Shown piece after piece: positions 11,103-23,443 of a DNA stretch of 64,000 nt (the first letter of the stretch is position 1; every line of letters starts with the position of its first letter). The notes beneath the pieces were generated by a model. That model made no database searches and was not told the origin of the DNA. It saw only the letters and a program-made list of their open reading frames with translations. The stretch is from Myotis daubentonii (Eukaryota; Chordata; Mammalia; Chiroptera; Vespertilionidae). The position numbers and the translations under genes are program-made. Where the stretch lies: assembly GCF_963259705.1 (NCBI RefSeq), contig NC_081844.1, positions 35,777,341-35,841,340 on the forward strand. Direction: 5' to 3'.

Positions 11103-11414
11103 ACCCAGCTAAAATTGCTGGGTCGTAGTGAATGCACGTTGATAGGGCCGAGGGCCAAATTTCTCTCCACAATGGCAGCACCCTCTGATGATGTACATGA
11201 CAGCTTCTGCTTCTCCACTGCCTCAGCCATGCTTACTGTTGCCTGACTTTTAAAATTTTTTGTCAACCTGATCCATGTGAAATGGTGTTTCACAGATGTT
11301 TGTGTTTTCCTGATCACTAATGAGGCTAAGCATCTTTTTATGTGTTTATTGGCCATTTGTAGTTCCTCTTTGTTGAATTATCTGTTTATGGTCTTTGCTT
11401 TTTTTGTTCATTGT

Positions 11415-11416
<2 letters not shown>

Positions 11417-11459
<43 letters not shown>
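11417..11459. repeat. (TC)n microsatellite
   Basis: About 21 perfect TC units within the old L1. Confidence 0.95.
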
Positions 11460-11462
<3 letters not shown>

Positions 11463-11660
11463 TGGTTGAAGTAGTTCATTGTGTGTTCTGGTTGCTACTT
11501 CTTTACCAATGATATACCATGCAGAGAGCTCTCCAAGTCTCTTGTTTGTCTTTTACTTTGTTTTTTATGTATTTTGATGTATAGACAAGTTTAATTTTGC
11601 CATCGTCAACTATTTCACAATCTTTTCTTTATTATTTATGCTTTCAGGTTTTATTTTTTA

Positions 11661-12099
11661 AAAATTCTTTTCATTCCATAATCATATGTATATTTTCCTA
11701 AAAGCTTGTCTGGTTTGCAGATTCTTAGGATTTTGTTGATGTCGTTGTTTCCAGTTGGTCACTATGACATTAGTTTACCCTGTGCTGAATTTGACTCAAA
11801 AAAATTTTTTTTCAGGAAGATTTCATTGTTGAACTCATGTTATTACAATATTTTCTCTAATTCAATCTTCTATCATCATATTTATATTGTAGTCTGTATC
11901 ACATAAGAACATTGGACCAAATACTTCAGGGGTTTGACTTCCTGAAACCTGACCTTCTCTCTCATACTCCAACTTAGTCATAATTTTTCAAACTTTCAAA
12001 TTTACTGGCATATGCCACACACCCTTCCCCTCATCATTAAGTTCAACAATATGGCATGAAGATTACTTAAATGACTTACATTTCTCTAACTATTTAAGT
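11661..12099. other. No gene recognised; L1 remnant possible
   Basis: Sequence up to about 11770 may still be reverse L1. The rest is AT-rich and unassigned. Confidence 0.3.
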
Positions 12100-12112
12100 A
12101 ATTAGTATTCTT

Positions 12113-12335
12113 GCCCTAACCAGTTTGGCTCAGTGGATAGAGCGTCGGCTGCGGACTGAACGGTCCTGGGTTCGATTCTGGTCAAGGGCATGTACCTTGG
12201 TTGTGGGCACATCCCCACTGGGGGGTGTGCAGGAGGCAGCTGATGGATGTTTCTCTCTCATCGATGTTTCTAACTCTCTATCCTTCTCCCTTCCTCTCTG
12301 TAAAAAATCAATAAAATGTATTTTTTTAAAAAAGA
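12113..12335 (+). mobile_element. VES SINE, full length
   Basis: A nearly complete plus-strand copy: GCCCTAACCAGTTTGGCTCAG, 'gatagagcgtcggctgcgg', 'gggttcgattctggtcaagg', two copies of the CATCGATG-type motif and an AATAAAATGTATTTTTTT tail. Perfect 13-bp duplication AATTAGTATTCTT (12100-12112, 12336-12348). Confidence 0.94.
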
Positions 12336-12599
12336 AATTAGTATTCTTAAACTTTTCTGTCTCCTTAAATATAGAATCTGGCTATACCCAGTCCCAAGAA
12401 AGAATGGCTCCAAAACTTTCCCTTCAGATAATGGTTCTACATCAAGACAGTATTTAATAAGGAAAACCGAGAACATTCTTATAGGGAGAGAATTGCAATC
12501 TTTGGGAGCCCAGGCAAGATGGGAGGAGGGGGCAGATTCAGTCTTCTGGCCTCTGCACTCCACTTGCATTTGTCAATTGACCTTTGTAAGGTTAGCATG

Positions 12600-12706
12600 A
12601 GTCCTCTAATAGTAGCAGCATATACTGAATGTTCCTATAATATTCTGGGCACTTTAAAATCTGTCACCTGATTTAATCTTCACAGTATGTCAGAAAGGTT
12701 AACATG
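12600..12706 (+). mobile_element. MIR SINE cut by a retroviral LTR
   Basis: 'ctgggcactttaaaatctgtc' and 'atttaatcttcacagtatg' follow MIR, which then stops at the LTR boundary. I could not find the rest of this MIR on the far side of the provirus. Confidence 0.5.
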
Positions 12707-12714
12707 GTGGTATA

Positions 12715-13114
12715 TGGGCAGGCTAAATAGCCATCTCAGATGGTGGATAAAGAAAAATTCAATTTATTTAAGGAAAGGGGGTGGGGGGTGGGCTATCCAA
12801 AGGGAAGGGCTGCACAGCACTGAGCCAAGGGGACATTGGGTGTGTTGACAGCACCCAGGAGCTGCAGTTTCATCCTTATGTGCAGTCACTGGCAAGAAGC
12901 TCTTGCGTTAGTGGTTCTGGGTCAGTGGGCTTGGTATGCGGATGGAATGCAGGTTTGTGATTAGGCGTCTTCTGGAAAATTTCAATTCCTTATGTGACCT
13001 GATTCCTGGTGTCCAGCGAGGCTTTGTTGTTGCTTTTCCTTCTGGTCTTCGGTCTCCTGTGGCTGGAAGCTTACGAATGGCCATTCGGAATCCTATCGCC
13101 CTGCAGTCCTAACA
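12715..13114 (-). mobile_element. 3' LTR of a degraded endogenous retrovirus
   Basis: Read on the minus strand the segment starts TGTTAGGACTGCAGGG right after a polypurine tract and ends near GCCTGCCCA, about 400 bp. It carries an AATAAA signal (TTAAATAAATTG, minus strand) near the right place for the R region. The 3' boundary and its short target duplication are uncertain because the 5' LTR is absent. The integrase remnant beyond it fixes the orientation. Confidence 0.65.
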
Positions 13115-13137
13115 TCCCCCCCCCCCTTCCCCTTTCT
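13115..13137 (-). other. Retroviral polypurine tract
   Basis: Minus strand reads AAAGGGGAAGG then a long G run, immediately upstream of the LTR start. In retroviruses this purine run primes plus-strand DNA synthesis. The G run has probably grown since insertion. Confidence 0.6.
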
Positions 13138-13469
13138 ATTTGTTAGTAACTTTTCTTTTGGAATCAGAAACCAACCAGCTGACAGCTTAGTATGTCCATG
13201 ACTAGGGTGGAATTATCAGGATAGTTTATATTGAAGTTATTAATACTAAAAGACAATAACTAGAACACCTGGTCAAAGTCAGACATTTGCCACAGGAGCT
13301 ACTGCAGCAACCGTTAGAGAAAACATCCCTGCATCCTCTTCCTGGTCAGTGGGTCCCAAAGCATAAAGGTCCCCATATGTGACTTTCTTCCCAAAATGAA
13401 TAGGATGAGTGTAATTCTGTATATTAGCAATAGGTGTCCCAACTCCTACTAGGCAAGATGTAAAGGTCT
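13138..13469 (-). pseudogene. Endogenous retrovirus internal remnant, region not assigned
   Basis: Lies between the integrase end and the polypurine tract, where env would be. At about 330 bp it is far too short for a whole envelope gene, so most of env is deleted. The minus strand has stops in all frames and I recognise no envelope motif. Confidence 0.45.
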
Positions 13470-13985
13470 GTTTACATAGGTTCCTCCTTGAGGTGTTCCT
13501 TGGGTTCAGACACCCATTCTTCCCCTTCTGGTGCCCTCTTCACTCTGGTATGATGGATCCAGGGCTTTACCCCTGCCAGCCTCAGAGCAGTTGGAGTGGT
13601 GAGAAGCATGTTCCAGGGTCCCTTCCATGTTGATTGTCTGGTGATCTGGTTTTCCATGTTTTGAGTAGAACTCTGTCTCCTGCTAAGAAGGAATGTAGTG
13701 GGCCTGTGACAGAAAAAAATCCCTAACACATGCTGCATTATTAAGTACAGTCAGCGTTTGATTATATGTTGCATATAACTCTTGATTTTTAACAACATGA
13801 TCTACATATGCATCTGTTCCTATAGCAGCCTGAAAGGGTCGCCCATATATTTTTTCGTAGGGACTCAAACCAGTCCACTTTAGGGAACTACTCTAATCCT
13901 GAGCAGGGCAGTTGGCAATACCCAATGCCAATGCAGACAAGCCTCCTGACATAGTTTGACTATATTCTTCTTTAGGGTATGCTTC
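13470..13985 (-). pseudogene. Retroviral pol remnant: integrase C-terminal part
   Basis: Minus-strand translation shows the end of a gammaretrovirus-like integrase: an ALLRIR-type stretch near 13900, then SPYE...YGRPF, then a WKGPW...LLTTPTALRL...WIHHTRVK block matching the C-terminal GPY/F-type domain. Integrase joins viral DNA to the host chromosome. Frames 13683-13868 and 13472-13738 differ by one base, and another shift lies near 13870, with in-frame stops upstream. The gene is dead and incomplete; nothing of reverse transcriptase was seen. Confidence 0.75.
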
Positions 13986-14625
13986 ATTTTCTATCCCACC
14001 CCCCAAAGATTGGGGGTGGTATGCTGAGTGGAGTTTGTCTGTAATACCCACGGCCGAGGAAACCTTGGGTTGAGTGACATGGGAAGTAAAAGCTGGTCCT
14101 GAGCAGCCACCATCACTTATCTGGTTTTGCTGCTTTTCTGGGCCAGGAGCTGAAATACAACTGAGGCTTAGATGTTATTTTCAGGGAGGAAAAGGTCAAG
14201 GGGTCTAAACTGCCTGACCAGTGATCTGCTAGGGGAAGATATGTTACCCTGGGGGCAAGGTTCTTGTTTTCCCCGTTTTGCCCCGTGCTAGGCACCTGGA
14301 GCTTTCTGCCCTGGTGAGTTTCTGTACCTGGCCCATCGTCCTTACTCGGGGGGGGGGGGGAGGGGGGGGTCTATCTAACATCCCCACCTCCCTCAAGGAT
14401 TTTTGGCACTGAATTCTTTCAGAGAAAAGGGGCATAGGATCTTTTCTGTAGCTGCTTCCTGCTGAAAGGGAGTGACATTTTCCTTCAAAGCCAAAAGATC
14501 CTTGCTCTCTGTCAGAGGGACAGTGAGACCTGGGCGCAGAAGGAGGTTGTGATGGTGTCTAGGGGTGGTATTTCCTAAGTAAAAGTAGGGCTTATAACCT
14601 GGTGGAGACAAAATGTGTTACAAAT
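13986..14625 (-). pseudogene. Possible retroviral internal sequence, not assigned
   Basis: Lies upstream (minus sense) of the integrase remnant and may belong to the same provirus after internal deletion. Short minus frames (14113-14295, 14244-14435, 14393-14611) have proline-rich stretches but no motif I can name. Includes a long G run at 14349-14368. Confidence 0.3.
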
Positions 14626-16500
14626 CTTACTACTATTGGGCCAAAAGCTAGAATAGCAAGAAAACTTTGAAGACAATTAATTGAAGACATAATTCACAAA
14701 TGTGTATTATAGAGTCTATTGAAACACATCCCCCCCCCCAAATTACCCTCGTTTTTATTAAAGAGCCAAATTAAGTCTAGTTGCAATTTTGCCTGATTGT
14801 ATGAACACAATATGAATAGCAATTGATTATATAGTCTTTTAAAAAACCTGCTTTGCTGCAGTCTCATCACTGAGCTTTAACTAGTTCCTCAGGGCAAAGA
14901 AGCTGAGCCACCTAGTTGCTATCAGGTTTTTCTGCAATACCTGTAGACTTGGGTGAATTCCTCAATGATGTCTTGAGGTACCTTCCTTGCCATGTCTCAG
15001 GAAAGCAATCTTTGTTCCTTACTTGGAAAGACTGCCATGAACCACATGATCAAGCAAGGTACCAGGCTTTCTCCAAGGGGCTCTTATTGGCTTCTTAAGG
15101 CTTTCTGGTGACATCTAGTGACAGGCATGTCTCTCTTAGACATGACATCCCCATCAAAATCTTGGGTAATAAAACCACAATTGGAAACTGCTCTTATTGA
15201 ATTCATGCAAAGAAGCATATTGTCATAACTCATTTATAAAGAATTGCCAATTTCTGGAGGGATCAGGCAAGGAGAAAAATAGAAAAGCTTCCATAGTGGA
15301 AGTATAATTTTCCAAACTGTTCTAGGGAAATAAAACAAGCTTTCATATCTCTGAAAGACTGAATAAGTAATCTTTTGTTTATCCTGATTATTTGCTGGTA
15401 TTTCATATTTTCAGTTATTTAGAGTTCTATAATTTTTTACTTTAAAGAGATGACTGTTTAGAAACCTATAATGTAGAGTAAGTCAGTGTCCTTGTTATGA
15501 ATCTTTTCAAAGACTTAACTAACACATTTATAAATGCATCCAAGCAAAACAATAGTAAATGACAAACTTAAATGACATGGTTATAGACTTGACCATAAAA
15601 CAATTGACAAAGAACCTTGCTTTTCTGTAAGACATAACACCTCAAGATAACAGTTTCTTGGTAAGTAATAATGATTATGAAATGACAAGCAGGCAATATA
15701 AAGTTTATATTTTTAGATTCAATGCAGAGTTTAAAAATATATGTAAAGAACAAACAATATGCAAGGTTTTAAATGTTATACATGGCTCATTGGAAGTGTG
15801 TATTAAGCACAGGAAATAATTTGTGAACACCCCAGTGTGTGGGCTACAAACATCTGGAGTACTACTGCCAGGGGCCTTCCATAAGGAACTATTACTCTAG
15901 GCTTGTCCGGTGTCACTGACAATATACCTGCTACTCCTGAGAATTTCCTGTTTGAACTCGGCTCTGAATCTTTGCAACTTCTTTCCTAGAGCAGAGTGAA
16001 ATTTCTAGAAGATTCATTTTAATAAAAATATATGTATATTCTTATTTGGCAAAACTTTTAATTTTTTAAGTATATTAAATGGGCCTGATTAGTTTAACAA
16101 CTTAAGAGACATAATGAATCCTTGCGGTATTTCAGGGCTTATTTGTAATAACTCAAAGTCATTTCTCTGAAAAATAGTCTTTGTAATTTAAACTTTGTGA
16201 AGGTTGTCAAATATATTTAACCAAAAGATTATATTATAAATCTTTTGTAAATCCAGGTAAAACAAATGTATGTATTATGGTAATAACTTTAAAGGATATT
16301 AATTAAAGGTTTTAGGGTAGATCCCTTGCAAGTATCAAGGTGCACTGTATGTTTTCCAAGCATCGAGGGGCTGGATTTTGCATCTAACTTGACGGACTTT
16401 CCTTTAAATAAGACATTTGTTAAATGGTGAAAAACTTTGTTAGCCTCAGCTATGCCCAAGCCTACTGAAGTCATTTGAATGGTAGTTTACTTTTCCCATG
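14626..16500. other. AT-rich stretch, nothing recognised
   Basis: Long AT-rich segment with a C run near 14730. Reading frames are short (60-61 codons) and featureless. It could be further proviral or LINE debris, but I cannot show it. Confidence 0.3.
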
Positions 16501-17540
16501 ATTACGAAGGAGCCGAGGAAAGGTTGGCCAAGTTTCAAAATGTCCTTATTAAGTTACTGACATGAATGGGGCCACCATCACCATTTGGGTTTAGAGAGTG
16601 GATGGAGGGAAGTGTTTAGAAGAGGTGGATATCAAGTTTCAAACCCAGCGGGAGGAAGACAGTGGGGCTGGCTCTTGACCTGTGCAGCCATCTCTTTAAT
16701 GATGGTCCTTCCTGCCCTGGAACCCTGGACAGTTCCACCCTCCCTGGCCTCACTCGGCAGGTCGCCCCAACCTACAGTCAGGTGGTATCTTCAGCATCCT
16801 AGTATTCTTATTTTTATTGTTTATGTATGTAAAATTCTTATGCTACCTATCTGACTGAGCTTCCTCTCCCTTGCAGTTTCTGTATTACCTAAAAACAGAG
16901 GTTTGATTTGGTTTTTGGTAGATACATTGCATGCAATATTTTGGGGGGTTTTAAGAGTAATCTGTGCTCATTAAAATGTTTCATTGAAAAGCACATCAAA
17001 GCATAAAGACAGAAAAAAATCACCCGTGATCACACAGCGTGAAGCCAGAAGCATTCGCATTCGGGCAGATTTCTCTGTGGTATCTTGGGGAGTATGTTCC
17101 AAGCTTGACTTGGCCGCCGGCCAGACATCTGTCCCAGACTCTTTGACCTCTTTGCTTCACTCCTCCCTTAATAGAAGTTTACTTAATCGACCCTGCCCGC
17201 CCCCTTCTGCCCTCCCATAGCAAAAATTAAAGCCAGCTGCTTGAGGATTCTGCTAACTGGTGTGGATGGCTGGTCATGAGCATTCCCCGGGACGGGAGGA
17301 AGGGCCCTGGTGAAGGAGAGGCACCTGGCAGGGAGCTTGTCAGCTGGGCAGTGGCTCAGAAACCCTGGGACACGGTGGCACCGGCAGAAACAGCCCAGAA
17401 ACCGTGCTCCCCTCCCTTTCATTTCCCTGCCTGTTGGCAGAGCTGAGGTCCAGGCTCCACGGGGTGGCGGCGGGAGGAGCCCCACAGGAACCAGCTTCCT
17501 CCTCCTGATGCTCGGCCTCCTGGGGGCATGTTTGTTTTTA
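16501..17540. other. Moderately GC-rich unique sequence
   Basis: No repeat family recognised. A minus frame of 157 codons (17183-17656) overlaps this stretch and enters an L1 remnant; it has arginine/proline-rich composition and no domain, so I do not call it a gene. Confidence 0.3.
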
Positions 17541-18480
17541 TTGTTCTCTTCTGAATTGTTTTGAATAGGAAGAGAGTCACATGGTTCAAAATATAGCTGT
17601 GTTTTATAGAGCAAAAGTCTCCTTTTCTGCCCCTCCCTCTTCCACCCTGTGTTCACCCTCTGGCAAGTTACTGCAAGTAATTAGCTTTGAGTGTTGGAGT
17701 GTGTTTGTCTACAGCAGCGGTTCTCAACCCTCCTGATGCCGCGGCCCTTTAATACAGCTCCTCATGTTGTGGTGACCCCCAGCCATAAAATTATGTTCGT
17801 GGCTACTTCATAACTGTAATTTTGCCACTGTTATGAATCGTAATGTAAATATCCGATATGCAGGATGTATTTTCATTGTTACAAATTGAACATAATTAAA
17901 AGCATAGTGGTTAATCACAAAAACAATATGTAATTATACAGGTGTTTCCCGATGGTCTTAGGCGACCCCTGTGAAAGGGTCGTTCGACCCCCAGAGGGGT
18001 CACGACCCACAGGTTGAGAACCGCTGGTCTACATTTTACCTTATGAATATTCAAGCAAATACAAGTATAGTCTGTATTCTTGTTTTTCCTTTCTTGTAAA
18101 CAAAAGGATGCCTGGTATACACACTTTCTGCACCTTGCTGTTCTCCTCCCCACCCCCTCTTAATGTATCTTGGGGACTTTTAAACTCTGTGCATTGAAAG
18201 CTTCCTCATGCATTTTTATACTTTTGAAATACTCCATTTTATAGGTGGCATGATTTATTTAACCAGCCCTCTAGTCAAGGTTATTTGAGTTCTTTCTGAT
18301 CTTTTGTTATTTACAATAATGCTGCAGTGAGCAACTTTGTATATCATGTTATTTCTTAAGTATGGCAGAAGGATAAATTCCCAGCAGTTAAATTCCTAGG
18401 TCAAAGGAGGTATTTAGTTTTAATTTTGATCTCTGTGCTCAAGTTCTTTCCACAGGGAGTTGTGTCAATTTATATTACCA
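17541..18480 (-). mobile_element. Old L1 in reverse, split by a hAT
   Basis: Left part has 'cacatggttcaaaatatagc' and 'ccctctggcaagttactg'. Right part has 'ccattttataggtggcatg', 'ttgttatttacaataatgct', 'ggtcaaaggaggtatttag' and 'caatttatattaccaccc'. Together they read as L1M 3' sequence in reverse. Confidence 0.6.
17715..18026. mobile_element. Non-autonomous hAT, 312 bp
   Basis: Perfect terminal inverted repeats: CAGCGGTTCTCAACC at the left and GGTTGAGAACCGCTG at the right. Target duplication GTCTACAG (17707-17714) versus GTCTACAT (18027-18034), 7 of 8. The same family recurs at 29987 and 32518. No coding sequence; it depends on a transposase supplied elsewhere. Confidence 0.9.
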
Positions 18481-19288
18481 CCCAGAAAGAACGAGAATAC
18501 ATGTTTCTCTTGGGGGATTATTATATGCTTCTTACATGTTGCTTTGAATTGTTCTCAAGTTGTTTCAATTTGGAACTTGTCCTTCTAATTAGAAGGCGAA
18601 TTTATTGAGAGCAGGGGCCAAGCCTTTTACTGCTTTTGAATTGCATTTATAAATAATATAACACGGCATTCTAGGAGCACAGTAAATTTGTTGCCAGTGC
18701 AATTTGGGAGAATAAGCCCATTAAACCTCACTGATATAAAGTTCTTATACTTGGTTAGAGTTCAACGGAACCGATTTCTGCCCCAACGTAGTTATCATGA
18801 GGCCTGTTTCAAGCAGTTATGGAATGGATGCTGGGATGAGGCCTTGTGACTTGGGCTCACAGATTCTCTTGCCCCTGTGTGGGCTCCTATCCAGATTCAA
18901 TCCAGTGACTCCACATCAGCAAGTCTAATCGCATGCCTGTCCCGTCACTTCTTTTCCTCAGCCTGTGCCAGCACCTGCCCCACAGTGAGCAGGAGAACAA
19001 AGAGCTGCTTTTAAACGTATTCTGTCTACCACGAATGTAAACATTTAGTCACTGTAATTTAGTTTGCCTACGTCCTAGTAGCAAGAAATGGACTTAATTG
19101 TGTCTTTGTTCTTTCAGTTTCTACTCTAGTGGCTTCACCCATATGCATTATCCTGTGTTGGTATCCAGTAGTCTCCCAACTATTTGGCTTGCATGTTCTC
19201 CAGAGGAATTTTGTAAAATTACATGCCCACTCACACATTAAAAAAATTTTAAGCTCACATAGCTGTAAAGCACATATTTTATAGTGTA
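18481..19288. other. No gene or repeat recognised
   Basis: Unassigned; ordinary composition, no supported reading frame. Confidence 0.35.
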
Positions 19289-19531
19289 CTAGAGGCCCAG
19301 TGCACGAAATTCGTGCATGGGTAGGGTTCCTAGGCCTGGCCGGCAATAAGGGCCGATCTGCGGGGTGACCGGTGGGGCAATTGGGGGGCCCTCCGCTGGC
19401 ATCCTCCTTGGCTGGCCGGGCTGGGGGCAGCTCCTGCGTGGAGTGTCTGCCCCCTGGTGGTCAGTGCACGTCATACCGACCGGTCGTTATGCTGTTTGGT
19501 CGATTTGCATAATAGGCTTTTATTATAAAGA
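19289..19531 (-). mobile_element. HeliBat-type Helitron, short
   Basis: The minus-strand 3' end is at the left: CTAG (19289-19292) next to AGGCCCAG and the hairpin TGCACGAAATTCGTGCA. The 5' end at the right reads TCTTTATAATAAAAGCC on the minus strand. About 243 bp, non-autonomous, no target duplication, as usual for Helitrons. Confidence 0.85.
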
Positions 19532-20960
19532 ATGGTCCATATTAACCTTAAAAGTAATTCTTGAATACATATGTGTGTGTATGTGTGTGTGTTAAGCCCT
19601 TGTACACACATGAATATTGTCAGTTATACTAAAGAAATATCCCTCTATTCCTATTTTAATGGGGATGTTTTCCTTTCTATGTTTTTTTGCTCACATACAA
19701 TAAAATATGTCAACAAAGTATGCAGTTTGATGAAGTTTGGTAATCATAGATAACTGCATAATCTTACAACAAAGTATATTCATGTTGAGGCTTTATTATT
19801 TTATATGTGTGTGTGTGTGTGTGTGCATGTGCACGCATATATGCACAATAGGTGCATGTATTTATGATGGTATGAAGGCTTAGCATAAATATAAATGTAC
19901 ATATATGTATGTATGCATGTATGTGGATGTATATGTATTAAAATATACACATCTAAATAGAAAGCCTTAATATGAATATATGTATAGTATATACAGGAAT
20001 AGATACATAATAGCAACATATGTATCTATTTATATATATTCCTATCAAGACTATATATTATATAAATAATACATATGTCTATTTTGTATAAGTAGGTTAT
20101 ATAAATAATACGTTGTATATAATACAATATCAAATGTAAACATAGTTATATAAACTATAGATACTAAACTATAGAGCCTTAACATGAAATATATATAGAT
20201 CCAGCACTGGTCGTTCCAATCCTCTTTGTTGGGGGCACAGGGAAATGTGCCACAGCGAGACTGGGATGGGCGAGAGGTTGTATTCTCTCATAAAGTGGAA
20301 GAAGGACCCTTGGGGGGAGGAAGAATTTGCTCCTTCGTCCCAGGCAAGATCTCAGGCAGCTAAATTGTTGAATTTATGTTGAATATCTGGTAACTGATTC
20401 CCTAAAACTGCTGGTGCTTCATACCATGTAGAACCACCACTGTTCACTGAAAGCCCTATTCTCTTCCACTTTGTAGGACTGCTTTCTCAGACCTCCCCTG
20501 GGTGGAACGCATTGCAGGGAGAGGCTATGCTCATCTCTTCTTGCCTCTCTGTGAGAGGGCTGAGGAAATGGCTGCCATAGGCTGATCACAGGACCCCCAA
20601 CACTTGGGGTCCAGATTCTTCCTCATCTTAAAAGTTCCTGTAATAGTGACTTACACAAGATTGGTTTATTGCCTTTCCCCCCATCTTTCTCTCAAATTAA
20701 GGCTCAAGAAGATGGCTGCTCAGTTACAAAGAGTTACAAAGAGACTAGACTTCTGGGAAAAGAGGAAGAAAACAAATGAGAAAATATTGCTTTCTAAAAA
20801 TATTACCCTTTAAAAATACAAGTGGGTCCTAACCCGGTGTTAGGTCAGTCTACCTCAGCATTATGCACAAGGTGAATGTGCTTGTTTATTGTCTATTATA
20901 ATGAATTCCCAGAGCTGATACTCAGTAAAAAGTAAAATTACATTTTATAGTACATAAATA

Positions 20961-20962
<2 letters not shown>
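19532..20962. other. AT-rich low-complexity tract, then unassigned sequence
   Basis: 19560-20190 is dominated by TA/TG/CA runs (for example GTGTGTGTGTGTGTG near 19805). Its reading frames are low-complexity. 20190-20962 is unique and unassigned. Confidence 0.45.

Positions 20963-20999
<37 letters not shown>
20963..20999. repeat. (GT)n microsatellite
   Basis: About 18 GT units without interruption. Confidence 0.95.
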
Positions 21000-21001
<2 letters not shown>

Positions 21002-21056
21002 AAGCCATGTATATTTTCAGAAGGGTGAGTTTGACATTTAAAATTATGGTAGATAT

Positions 21057-21712
21057 GTTATCAGTGGAAGTGGCTATTCCCTTCCCCACTGGGTTCTGGG
21101 GGTGGGCTCCTTATGATATCTCGAGAAAAAGGATTTTCTGAGACTCCCATGGTAGGGTGAGTGATTTTCATTTGTGTGGAATTACATCCCTGGCTTTCCA
21201 AAGTCCCGTTTCCCTTAATCCAGTCCTGGAAGAAGTGCAGCTGGGGGTTTAGGAGAGCTAAAAGCAAATCCAGTGTCCAGAGTTTCTGTTCCATTGGAAT
21301 TAGGTCTGGTTTGACATCAGGCTAGTTACAGTCCAGTCGTCCATTGGGTGGGGTCCAAGGGCTGTGGGCCATGTGGGTGAATGCAGTGGAGCCAAGAGAG
21401 CGTGCCCCCTGCAACAAGAGTCCCAAGGCAACCAAGAGAGACCAAGAGAGCAAACTTCCTTTGTTTAGGGGATTAAATACCTCAAATCTTCCCATGCTTG
21501 CAGTGGCCATGCCCACTCTGGCCAATGGCCTGTTCCCAGGTGTGACTAACAGACAAGTACTTTCCCTATTTTACCCAGACTGTGCTGGGCATGTATCTAT
21601 TCTTCTCCAGTCCAGTCCCTTCCCCCAGGGACCTGAGTGGAATAAACCGGTGTCTACCTGGGGAGTGTTAGACTGCAGCTTCCTGCCGAAACTACACAAA
21701 TGACATGCCTAT
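21057..21712 (+). mobile_element. Possible solitary LTR
   Basis: A roughly 650-bp block starts TGTTATCAG and has a GGAATAAACCGG polyadenylation-like site some 65 bases before its end, which is LTR-like spacing. I found no target duplication and cannot name the family. Confidence 0.25.
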
Positions 21713-21743
21713 AATATTTGGCCTTCCCTATGTTCCTTTCCTT

Positions 21744-22105
21744 TCCTATATAATAAAACCCTAATATGCAAATCAACCAAATGCTGGAACGACCGGCAGA
21801 ACGACCAGTCTCTATGACGCGCACTGACCACCAGAGGGCAGATGCTCAATGCAGGAGGGAGCGCCACTCAGCCAGAAGCCGGGCTCCTGGCTGGCTAGCA
21901 CAGCGGCGGTTGCGCGGAGCCTCTCCTGCCTCTACTGCAGGCGGGCGGTAAGGAGCGAAAGGTCCCCAGACTGCAAGAGCCCCAGACTGCTTAGGCCCTA
22001 AGCCAGCAGGCGGGCATCCTCCGAGGGGTCCTGGACTGAAAGAGGGCGCAGGCGGGCCTGAGGTACCTCCCTCCAGTGCGTGAATTTCATGTACCGGGCC
22101 TCTAG
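21744..22105 (+). mobile_element. HeliBat-type Helitron
   Basis: Begins TCCTATATAATAAAACCC and ends with a GTGCGTGAATTTCATGTAC near-hairpin followed by CGGGCCTCTAG, host T after it. The interior has 'ccaccagagggcagatgctc'. 362 bp, no Rep/helicase coding sequence. Confidence 0.88.
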
Positions 22106-22980
22106 TTTTTAATAATTAGGTTAATTACAGTGCTATCAGATATACAACTAAAACTCACAGTGTCTATTTTTTCATTATTCTGGAAGCTCTCCTTTACTTC
22201 CAGATTGAGTCTTTGCTTGTGTACATTCTGATAAACGTAGTCCTTCTATTGGCTCCCCCAGAACCCTGCCCCCCCAATTATACTTTAATTACCAAACACT
22301 CTCTTTTTGTTCTTTTCTAGATTGGTTTTTCATGTTTATCTTGATGGCAGAAGCCTAATTTGTTTAGGTGGCAGACACTGGGAGCCCAACTTTCCCAGAT
22401 GCTCACAAAACCGTTTGTTAACCAAGTGCCCTAATGATGGTCTCTGGACACTTCTGCACTTTCTGTCTGTTGCCACCCAATTTGAAGCCTCCTGGGAACT
22501 CCTTTTAGAGACCTGTGTTTCCCTGAAGTGTTTGAGCTGTGGTTTCCTTAGCTTTTTCTTGGTCAAACCCATGCTAACACTTTTCACACTCTAGGAGTTC
22601 TCAAGATTTCTGGTCTGCCGATGGCCACCTTTGCACTGCTGTTACTATTTCATTCTTCCTCAAAATATCTCTTTTGGCATTTCAATGGGCCCTTGGATGG
22701 GAGAGGAGAGGGATCTTGTACTCAGTTCAGCAGTTTAAACTGGAAGGCTCTTTTCTTTCTTAAAATTGTGGCCCAGTCCTCTCTTTTCCCCTCCCACTTG
22801 CAGAAAGGTTCCCTCAGTGAAGCATTCTGGACAATTTCCTTTGCCGACTGGACTTGAAGATCTGGGAGCTCCCAGTGCTGGTAGTCTTGTTGACTCATTA
22901 CCAGCTACTTTGACACTACTTTGCAAGGATGAGAGAATGCGGTGGTACTAACAGAGTTCTTCCAGTGCTTACCTATGCCC
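22106..22980. other. No gene or repeat recognised
   Basis: Reading frames at 22307-22594 and 22621-22857 (plus) show no family resemblance. Unassigned. Confidence 0.35.
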
Positions 22981-22982
22981 CT

Positions 22983-23443
22983 ACAAAGCAAAATTGCATT
23001 GAACAAGTAAATAGGCAAGGAAGATTTTATTTAAGATTACAGTAATGCAATAGGGCTCAAGACTGTTGCAATCAGGGTGAGAGTTTGAAATCAACTCTAA
23101 ATACAACAGGGGTAGCTGGGGGTTTGTAGCCAACGGACTGGATAAGGTGCATCAATGGATAGACAATTACTAAGAGGAACTTGATGTGATACTAATGGTT
23201 GGGGGATCCTTGCTAAACTGGTTTGGCAGGATTCTTTTTGAACTTGACTTCAGCGGGTCCGAGGATGGTAGGTCCAGGACACGGGCTAATGAGGAAGAGA
23301 GCTCAGAGGAGCCGAACCAAGTTTGGTCAGAGAAGGGGTTCTTGTCAGCCCCTCCCTCATTCTGCATAAAAGATACTGTGAATATTTTTGTTCAATACTG
23401 GGATTCTTGGCCTCCTGGCCAAGTGGCTACCATCCTAATTCAA
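22983..23443 (-). mobile_element. Probable solitary retroviral LTR
   Basis: Minus strand starts TGAATTAGGATGGTAGCC and runs to 'ttaaataaaatcttccttgc', an LTR-like polyadenylation signal 40-50 bases before the end. The inner text ('cattagtatcacatcaag', 'tgtctatccattgatgc') fits ERV1-class LTR style. No internal proviral sequence is attached. Confidence 0.5.

Larger units (their letters stand above)
10490..11660 (-). mobile_element. Old L1 (L1M-type), minus strand, with nested insertions
   Basis: Left of 10708 is L1 3' UTR in reverse ('gaggccaccattgtcctgaatt'). Right of 11103 is ORF2 in reverse, with 'aattgctgggtcgtagtg' and 'gatcactaatgaggctaagc'; the minus frame includes MANKHIKRCLASLVI. A hAT with its own VES splits it at 10709-11102, and a (TC)n tract lies inside. 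Confidence 0.65.
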
